Shown here piece after piece: positions 55,774 to 64,000 of a stretch of DNA of 64,000 nt. The notes under the pieces were generated by a model. It searched no databases, was not told the origin of the DNA, and saw only the letters and a list, made by a program, of their open reading frames with translations. Position numbers and translations under genes: made by a program. Origin of the DNA: Xanthomonas cassavae CFBP 4642 (GTDB taxonomy: Bacteria > Pseudomonadota > Gammaproteobacteria > Xanthomonadales > Xanthomonadaceae); the NCBI RefSeq assembly GCF_000454545.1, contig NZ_CM002139.1, positions 169,148-233,147 of the forward strand. Reading direction: 5' to 3'. Numbering within the stretch: position 1 is the first letter of the stretch; each line of letters starts with the position of its first letter.

Positions 55774-58700
55774 CTGTCTGGACGGCGGCGTCCTGCAAAT
55801 CAGGCGGATAGCCGTACTTGCGCAGGATACGCTTGACCAGCACACGCATCCGGGCACGCGCCGAATCGCGATGTGCCCAGTCAACCGAGACATTGCTTTT
55901 CAGGCTAACCAGCAATTCATGGGCAATCACCTTGAGATTGTCATCGCCAATTATTTGGACTGCCGATTCGTTTTCAGCCAGCGCGTCATAAAAGGCGATT
56001 TCTTCGTCACTGAGCCCGGACTCCTCCCCACGCTGTCGGGCCGCTCGAATATCCTTCGCCAACTGAATGAGCCGCTGCAACACCTCGGCAGTGGTGATGG
56101 CGCTAGCGTGGTAGCGCGCGACAGCCTGCTCCAGCCGTTCCGAGAAGGTCCGCGTTTCGACGATGTTGGTCTTGCTGCGCGAACGGATACCATCGTTGAT
56201 AAGCTTGCGCAGGGCTTCCAGCGCAAGGTTCTTCTTTTGCATCTGTTGCACTTCGGCCAGGAATTCGTCGGAGAGGATGGAAATGTCCGGCGACTGGATG
56301 CCTGCCGCTTTCAGAATGTCCACGATCTCGGTGCTGACCACCGCACGGCTGACGATCTGCTGGATGGCGAAGTCGCGCTCGTGTGAGGTCACGCCGGAAC
56401 CCGTGCTCGACTTGACCAGCGCGGCACGAATAGCTTGAAAGAAGCCGACTTCCTCGCGGATACCGCGCGCCTCGTCGGACGCCGACGCCAGCGAATACGC
56501 CTTCGATAAGGCCAGCACCGCGTCCTGATAACGCCGCTGAGCGTTCTTCTTGCCTTCCTCGGTAGTCTCCGCTGCCGCCCATTGTTGTTGCCTGTCCAGA
56601 ATCCACTCGATGGCTCCGGCCATCATCATCAGACGTTGCTGTGCTGAGCCGTTCAGCACCGTGAAGTAATCGAAGCCGTGGTACATGTCGCGCACTACCT
56701 CGTACTTCTCCAGCAGCACCGCAATGGCCTGTGCTTCATCGACGCCCGTGGTTTCCTGATCGCGTGCCGAATACTGAGCCAGCGCCGATTTCAGGCTCTG
56801 CGCGATGCCGATGTAATCCACGATCAAACCCGCAGGCTTGTCGCGGAACACGCGATTGACGCGGGCGATGGCCTGCATTAGCCCATGGCCCTGCATCGGC
56901 TTGTCCACGTACATCGTGTGCATGCAGGGGGCGTCGAATCCGGTCAGCCACATGTCGCGCACGATGACCAGCTTGAGTGGGTCTTTGGCGTCGCGGGCGC
57001 GCTTGGCGAGCAGGTCGCGTCGCGCCTTGTTGCCGATGTGCTGCTGCCATTCGGGTGGGTCGCTGGCTGCGCCCGTCATCACGATTTTGATGGCTCCGGC
57101 ATTGTCATCGGTGCTGTGCCAGTCCGGGCGCAATTTGACGATCTCGTTATACAGTGCCACGCAGATGCGACGGCTCATGCACACCACCATCGCCTTGCCA
57201 TTCAGCGCGGCCAGCCTGTCCTCGAAATGCGCCACTAAGTCCTTCGCCACCAGCGCCACGCGCTTTTCGCTGCCGACCAGTTGTTCGACTGTCGCCCATT
57301 TCGCTTTCAGCTTTTCCTGTTCGGTGACCGCCTCGTCCTCAGTCAGCGCTTCTACCTCAGCATCGAGCTTGGGCTTCTCATCTTCATCCAGTTCGATGCG
57401 CGCCAGCCGCGATTCGTAGTAGATCGGTACCGTTGCGCCGTCCTCCACCGCGCGGCTGATGTCGTAGATGTCGATGTAATTGCCGAACACCGCCGGGGTG
57501 TTCACGTCTGTGGCCTCGATAGGCGTACCCGTGAAACCGATGAAAGAGGCATTGGGCAGCGCGTCGCGCAGGTATTTGGCGAATCCGTAAGAGACTTCGC
57601 CGGTTTTGGCATCCACCTTCGCCCGAAAGCCGTATTGCGAACGGTGCGCCTCGTCGGCGATGACGACCACGTTGCGGCGTGTGGTCAGCGGTTCGGCCAC
57701 CTCGCCGAACTTCTGCAGGGTGGTGAAGATCACGCCACCCGAGGCCCTGGCAAGCAGTTGCTGCAAATGCTCGCGGCTTTCGGCCTGCACCGGTGTCTGG
57801 CGGATCAGGTCGCGGCACATCGAGAAAGTGGCAAACAACTGGTCGTCCAAGTCGTTTCGGTCGGTCAGCACGACAAGCGTCGGGTTCTCCATTGCGGGGT
57901 ATTTCACCAGTCGCCCGGCATAGAAGGCCATCAGCAGACTCTTGCCCGAACCTTGCGTATGCCAGATCACCCCCGCGCGCCGATCGCCCTGGGGTTGCGT
58001 CGCCACGCTGGGCAGCCCGTAGGACGCCGGTTCCTCAGCCATGCCCTGCCGTGGGTCAGCGGCACGAATCGTGGACTCGATGGCGCGGTTGACTGCGTGG
58101 TACTGGTGATAGCCCGCCACGATCTTTGCCAAGCCGCTGCCCGTTTCGCCGAACACGGTGAAGTAGCGCAGCAAATTGAGGAACCGCTGCTTCTCGAACA
58201 CGCCCTCGATCAGTGTCGGAAGTTCCGGCAAGCCTTTTCCAGAATAGCTCTTCCATCCGTGGTGCGCCACGGCATGAAACGTTCCAGATCAGCGGACAGC
58301 GACCCCAAGCGTGCCGCGATGCCATCAGACGTGACCAGCAGCGCATTGGTGTGAAACAGCGTCGGAATTTGCTGCTTGTAAGTCTGCAACTGGTTGAATG
58401 CGCCCGCCAAGTGCGCGCCTGTGCTGCCCGGCGCCTTCAGCTCGATCACTGCAAGCGGCAAACCGTTGACGAACAGCACTATGTCCGGCCTGCGCTTGAC
58501 CTGGCCGTGGATGACTACGAACTGCGGCACAGCTAGCCAGTCGTTGCGCGCAGGCGTGTCGAAGTCCAGCAACGCCACCTTGCCCGCCGTCAGCACGCCA
58601 TCGTCGCCGTAGTATTCGACGTCCACGCCTTCGGTCAGCAGCGTGTGGATGCGGCGGTTTTCTTCCATCAAAGCGGGGAATACGGCTTGGGTGAGCTTAC

Positions 58701-58913
58701 GAATGGCATCCGCCCGCGCCTCTGGCGGCAGGTTCGGGTTGAGCCGCAGAACGGCATCTGCCAGCCGCTGGTGCAGCAACACGACATCGTGGCTGTCGCG
58801 CTCCGGTGCGCTGCCGTCCGGGCCGACGACTTCTTCAGACGCAATCGCGTAGCCCAGCTCACGCAGTTGCTCCAGCAAGGCTTGTTCGACTTGGGCTTCG
58901 GACAAAAAGGCCA

Positions 58914-59660
58914 TCAGGCTCCCTCTTGCTCTTCGTTTGGTTCCGCCGCCGGGATAGGAACGCCGCGAGCGGCGTTCAGGGCTTCGATGTAGGCATCCCG
59001 GTCAAGCTGGTAAAGCAAACGACTGACCGGAATACTGAGGGAGAGGTATTCGTTTTTGGGCAGCAAAACCCGGAGTTCTGAATTGCCGTCATCGTCCGTT
59101 ACCAAACCCAAGCCGATATTCGCATCTATCAGTTGGTTGAACGGCTCGAACCGTTCCCACGGCTCACGCGAACTGACTGGATCGCGTTGTGCCTCCAGAT
59201 AGGCATGGTGCAGGAACATCACCAGTGCATCCGCTGACAAGACCGCCGAGCGCCGATGATGGACAGATAGCTTGGCCAGGAATCCGTCCCGACCGTGGCT
59301 GACTGGCCCGGATTCATTCCGTAGATCGCCCAGGGCCGTCGTCAGCTTGTGGTGCTGCGACACCAGCTTCAGGAACTTGTTGTTCTGGTTCTCGCCGAGT
59401 TTCAGCACCCGCACTGCCGCACCGACCCATTCGCCGAAGTCGGGGGCCGCAGCTTTGGGCCTGACGGGTTGGGTAGGCGAATCCAGTTCGTCCACGATGA
59501 TGCGGCAGAACACTTCGACGATGGATTTCGCACAGTCAATGCACGCATCGTTATCCTGCTCCAAGGTACGCTCCAGCGCCTCGAAGGTCTGCTGCAACAT
59601 CGGCGCATCGCGCCAATGCATGCAAGCTTCGCGGATACCGGGACACCAATCCAGACTCAT
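58914..59660 (-). CDS. Abi-like protein embedded in the type I RM operon
   Basis: A 248-residue protein starting MSLDWCPGIREACMHW. The middle holds LVSQHHKLTTALGDLRNESG, VSHGRDGFLAKLSVHHRRSA and ALVMFLHHAYLEAQRD, resembling the C-terminal domain of abortive infection proteins (Abi_C type, with a conserved 'LRN..G..HG' pattern). The assignment is by motif resemblance only. Its ATG overlaps the hsdS stop (ATGA) and its stop overlaps the hsdR start (TGATG), so it was built into the operon. It is intact although hsdS and hsdR are broken. The role may be phage defence. Confidence 0.5.
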   Translation of the reverse strand: MSLDWCPGIREACMHWRDAPMLQQTFEALERTLEQDNDACIDCAKSIVEVFCRIIVDELDSPTQPVRPKAAAPDFGEWVGAAVRVLKLGENQNNKFLKLVSQHHKLTTALGDLRNESGPVSHGRDGFLAKLSVHHRRSAVLSADALVMFLHHAYLEAQRDPVSSREPWERFEPFNQLIDANIGLGLVTDDDGNSELRVLLPKNEYLSLSIPVSRLLYQLDRDAYIEALNAARGVPIPAAEPNEEQEGA

Positions 59661-60581
59661 TGGGGCACCCGAAGTTGGCCGGAGACAAGGCGTGGCAGCA
59701 GTGCATCACGTATAGCTGCGAGGGTGGCAATATGGCGCTCGTTGTTCTGGATGCGTTCCAGCATCGGTACCGCCACTTCGTCGAACTGAGCTAGCGCGTC
59801 GGGCGGCGGCAGCGCGACCTTAATGGGGCGAAACGCGGCCTTGCTGATCTCCATGAAGGCGAGCCATTGGCCTTTTGCTTGATGGCTTCCATGTTGGCTT
59901 GCGCCCAGAACAGTAACCACACTGGCGACAGCGCACCGCCGGGCAGCATGGCTATGAAGCCCTGATTGATAGCGACAGGGACGGCGGCGATGGCGAGGTA
60001 GCCGATGGGCGCGCGCGACGACATCAACAGCGTGCCAGCAGGCAGCAGGCCACTGCTGATGCGTGCTACGCCCGCATCGGTGATACGACGTTCGGTGGTC
60101 ATCAGCACGGGCGCTTGTAGGCCCGATAATCTTTCGGCGTGGCCCAGTGGTGTTTGCCGTCGTTCCAAAAGGTTCCGTCCTTGGTACTGGGCGTTGCGCC
60201 GCCCACGCACTGCACCAGCTTGCCGATTTCTTCCTCCCTCCATCCCTTGGGAATCAATCCGAGTTCTGATTCCTGCATATCCTCTGTCGGCACACCATCA
60301 AAATCCACAAAGCGGGACTTGAACTGTGCGGCGGCAATGGCCTCCAAAGTGGCGTTGCTCTGGCGCAGGTTGTCGATCCGGTTGTCGAGCACCGCCAGAA
60401 CTTCCGCCGCTGCGCGGCGAACTTCTGGCGGCGGTAACTCGAACTCATAGTTAGCAATGGATTTCCATGCAACGCGCTGACGCCCCGATGTGCCTTCCAT
60501 CCGAGAGATGGCGAACTTGCGGAACTCCGGTTCCCTACACAAGTAGTAAACGAAGTCGTTGTCTGCCGAATCGTGACCACA

Positions 60582-60589
60582 AAGCACGA
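60582..60589. repeat. Target-site duplication, left copy
   Basis: AAGCACGA, identical to 61662-61669 on the other side of the IS1595 element. Confidence 0.9.
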
Positions 60590-61661
60590 CCTGATTAGCC
60601 CCGACTCTCAGCCATGAAAATTGCTCGCTGCACGTAAAACCGGCTCTGGGCATGGTGTGGATTGCATCATGGCCGTGGCAAGTCGTGGCAGCATCTCGCG
60701 CAAGCGGAATCGACGATTAAAACGATAGGCCGCTTCTCCCAGGTAACGCCTTGCGTATTTGCCTTGCGCGATGGCGTGATACACGCCACTGATGGCGCGT
60801 TTGAGATTGCCCAGCACCACGTTGAGCCAACGTGCACCGGCCGTTTCGGTCGCGGCACGACCACCGCCAGTGTCCAGCGTGGTGTGCGCGTGGCCGGCGT
60901 CTTCTAGCCGGCGGAAGCAGGCCAGCCCATCGGTGTAGACCTCGCATTCGGGCGCCAAGCGACGGGCAATCCAGTCCTGCAGCGAGGTGTTGTCGAAGCT
61001 GCGCACCGGCTCGATCACCACAAAGCGCGGCGCGGTGAAGGTGGCATCGGTCTGCACCGCAATCAGGAACGCTTGTTTGTTCTCCGATCCGCGTCCGGCC
61101 TTGCCACCGTTACGCTCGCCGCCGAGATAGGCATCGTCGATCTGCACGAAACCCGCCAGTTTCCGCATGGATTCGCGCTCGGCCATAACCTGCATGATCT
61201 TGTGTTTCATCCGCCAGGCCGTCTTGTAGTTGACGCCCAGATGCCGCATCAACTCCAGCGCGGCCATGTTGGTTTTGGTCGAGGTCAGCAGGTGCAACGC
61301 CAGCATCCAGGTGCGCAGCGGCAGCTTGGTGCCTTCGAACATCGTGCCTGCAATCAGGCTGGTCTGATGCCGGCACGCGCTGCATTGGTAGTAGATCGCA
61401 GCACCCCGCTTGAAACGCGAGCGCACGCGTCCGGCACAAACAGGGCAACGAAAGCCTTGCGGCCAGCGCCACTTGTAAAGCGCGCGATAGCACTTGGCTT
61501 CGGTGCCGTAGGACGCGAAGAACTCAGGCATCGACAATCCCGCTTGGAACTGCACGGCATTGATACTCATCACGCCACCTCGTTGGCTTCAGGTGACAGC
61601 AGCATCCACCCAGCGCGGCGCAGATCCTGCGACAGGCGGCTGATGGTCAGGGCTAATCAGG
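60590..61661 (-). mobile_element. IS1595 family insertion sequence in hsdS
   Basis: A 1072-bp element with perfect 12-bp terminal inverted repeats (CCTGATTAGCCC at 60590-60601, GGGCTAATCAGG at 61650-61661) and an 8-bp target duplication, as expected for IS1595. Excision of the element with one repeat copy restores the hsdS frame (EFIVLCGHDS). Confidence 0.93.
60608..61570 (-). CDS. IS1595 family transposase
   Basis: A 320-residue transposase. The N-terminal zinc ribbon has CPVCAGRVRS and YYQCSACRHQTS (four Cys). The ISXO2-like core has IDDAYLGGERNGGKAGRGSE (first catalytic Asp), VYTDGLACF (second) and a late His/Asn-rich region (LNVVLGNLKRAISGVYHAI). The frame is complete. ATG 61570 is chosen; the codon before is GTG. 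Confidence 0.93.
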   Translation of the reverse strand: MSINAVQFQAGLSMPEFFASYGTEAKCYRALYKWRWPQGFRCPVCAGRVRSRFKRGAAIYYQCSACRHQTSLIAGTMFEGTKLPLRTWMLALHLLTSTKTNMAALELMRHLGVNYKTAWRMKHKIMQVMAERESMRKLAGFVQIDDAYLGGERNGGKAGRGSENKQAFLIAVQTDATFTAPRFVVIEPVRSFDNTSLQDWIARRLAPECEVYTDGLACFRRLEDAGHAHTTLDTGGGRAATETAGARWLNVVLGNLKRAISGVYHAIAQGKYARRYLGEAAYRFNRRFRLREMLPRLATAMMQSTPCPEPVLRAASNFHG

Positions 61662-61669
61662 AAGCACGA
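61662..61669. repeat. Target-site duplication, right copy
   Basis: AAGCACGA, matching 60582-60589. Confidence 0.9.
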
Positions 61670-61926
61670 TGAACTCGGTTGAACCTTCCCCGACGGCTCC
61701 ATCTGCGAGCACATTGACCTGCGCCGTCTTGCCGTTTTCGAGGCACGGCGTGATTCGCGCAAGCAGCGTATCGCCATTCTGAAAATGCGCTCCAGAGGCT
61801 TTTGCGATGCGAGTTTCAACCGCTGAAGGAGAAATGTCTCGCCCACTCAAAGGCAACGCAGCCATTTCGACAAATGGTACAAACTCGCCTTTTTTGACCT
61901 TGCGGGTCGGGTTTATGGCGGCTACG

Positions 61927-63500
<1,574 letters not shown>

Positions 63501-63558
63501 TGTTTCCTGTCCTATGTGCGTGCCGGGCCGCTCAGTACCACCAGAAGTTTTGTCATCG

Positions 63559-63855
63559 CTATTCATGAGCAAGCACCGCTAACAGGCTCGCGATGGCGGA
63601 GCGTGCCTGCTCCTTATCTGGGCTGGCCAACATCGTGCGCACCCTCTGGGCCAAGTCGTCAGCCGATGGTGCAGATACCCCATTTCCGATATGCGCCTCC
63701 CGCATACAGGCATTGATCACCTTGGCGGGCGGGTCGTACTCCCCCCGCTCATACCGGCTCAACTGGGACTGCGAAACGCCCAAAACGGTGGCGAACTCCG
63801 CCTGGGTTCGCCCATTGCGGGCGGCCCGAATGAGATCAGCGACGCTGTTGACCAT
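63559..63855 (-). CDS. XRE family transcriptional regulator
   Basis: A 98-residue DNA-binding protein with one Cro/C1 helix-turn-helix: [40 protein letters not shown]. The C-terminal half is a helical region of unknown contact. It lies 58 bp upstream of hsdM on the same strand and probably controls the RM operon, as in other RM control proteins. Two palindromes just upstream (63878-63892 and 63908-63922) are likely operators for autorepression. The gene is intact. Confidence 0.85.
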   Translation of the reverse strand: MVNSVADLIRAARNGRTQAEFATVLGVSQSQLSRYERGEYDPPAKVINACMREAHIGNGVSAPSADDLAQRVRTMLASPDKEQARSAIASLLAVLAHE

Positions 63856-63877
63856 AGGGTATCTTGGTGGCGTAAAT

Positions 63878-63892
63878 ATGCTTGAAAAGCAT
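63878..63892. promoter_or_regulatory. Operator-like palindrome 1 (ATGCTT-GAA-AAGCAT)
   Basis: A perfect 6-bp inverted repeat around 3 bp, 23 bp upstream of the XRE start codon. Its centre is 30 bp from that of palindrome 2. A -10-like TATACAAT (minus strand, 63891-63898) touches it. Confidence 0.65.
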
Positions 63893-63907
63893 TGTATATC
63901 AATTTAA

Positions 63908-63922
63908 ATGCTTGTGGAGCAT
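63908..63922. promoter_or_regulatory. Operator-like palindrome 2 (ATGCTTGTGGAGCAT)
   Basis: ATGCT and AGCAT with 5 bp between, the same half-site as palindrome 1 and in the place expected for the -35 region of the XRE promoter. Confidence 0.6.
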
Positions 63923-63947
63923 TTTTTCATCGGAGGCATCGGAGCCA

Positions 63948-64000
63948 ATGGCTCGCGCTCCAGCCGCAAGGCTGGCGTCAAGAGAATCAATTCATCGACC
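63948..64000 (+). CDS. Possible start of a divergent gene (partial)
   Basis: An ATG at 63948 opens MARAPAARLASRESIHR to the window edge, with GGAG and CGGAGG upstream (63941-63944 and 63931-63936). The second palindrome lies between this and the XRE gene, so the regulator could control both. With only 17 codons visible, no product can be named and it may be spurious. Confidence 0.25.
   Translation, partial: MARAPAARLASRESIHR

Larger units (their letters stand above)
54655..58914 (-). pseudogene. hsdR: Type I restriction subunit HsdR, broken by frameshift and IS insertion
   Basis: The motor/endonuclease subunit. The N-terminal piece (58914 to about 58240) has the PD-(D/E)xK nuclease motif (PDIVLFVNGLPLAVIELK). 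A one-base deletion near 58240 shifts the frame: [15 protein letters not shown] then stop, while the next frame continues [18 protein letters not shown]. The rest (to 55774) has Walker [15 protein letters not shown] (IADEAHRSQ) and helicase motifs. An IS30-type element (54699-55773) then interrupts codons after DAAVQT; VLQQAEALSAGWA and a stop remain beyond it. Restriction should be lost. Confidence 0.9.

Overview
The window is chromosomal DNA from a high-GC gammaproteobacterium and fits Xanthomonas very well. The evidence is a rpmH-dnaA-dnaN-recF-gyrB origin cluster followed by an M48 peptidase, a TPR protein and a tonB-exbB-exbD1-exbD2 locus, plus three tandem GH5 cellulases, gltB/gltD, pdxJ, and intergenic heptamer repeats of the GGGATTC type. 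No rRNA, tRNA or CRISPR array was seen.

Layout. 1-9500: the 5' part of a glycosyltransferase, two I78-type inhibitor lipoproteins flanking a topoisomerase IB, then gltB and gltD separated by a repeat-filled spacer. 9700-16100: a zinc alcohol dehydrogenase, three secreted GH5 endoglucanases and a PepSY protein. 16300-25600: envelope and proteolysis genes (M28 peptidase, a VNG-repeat protein, EnvC, CtpA, a hydroxyacid dehydrogenase with a DUF1820 gene, rhomboid protease, FadL). 25800-30400: a 2OG-Fe(II) oxygenase, a radical SAM protein, cardiolipin synthase, a small membrane protein and pdxJ. 31000-37900: the TonB energy-transduction genes with an internally deleted exbD relic beside them, a TPR protein, an M48 peptidase and a CPBP protease. 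38000-46000: gyrB, recF, dnaN and dnaA on the minus strand and rpmH, rnpA and yidC on the plus strand, so transcription diverges around the dnaA region, where DnaA boxes mark the likely oriC. 47850-52054: a large lipoprotein joining a NodB deacetylase, a caspase domain and TPRs, then mnmE.

52055 to the right edge is a horizontally acquired island starting exactly at the 3' end of mnmE. It carries a tyrosine integrase with a nonsense codon, a rhuM gene and a type I restriction-modification locus (hsdM-hsdS-abi-like-hsdR) in advanced decay: hsdM and hsdR each have a one-base frameshift, hsdS has two, an IS1595-type element sits in hsdS with an 8-bp target duplication, and an IS30-type element sits near the 3' end of hsdR. 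Core genes in the other 52 kb are open, so the frameshifts look like real decay rather than poor sequence. The small cargo genes (rhuM, the abi-like gene and an XRE regulator with two operator-like palindromes) are intact.

The most unusual items are the deacetylase-caspase-TPR lipoprotein (with an EF-hand-like loop), the VNG-repeat protein, the mini-ExbD relic, and the dead restriction locus that keeps intact cargo.
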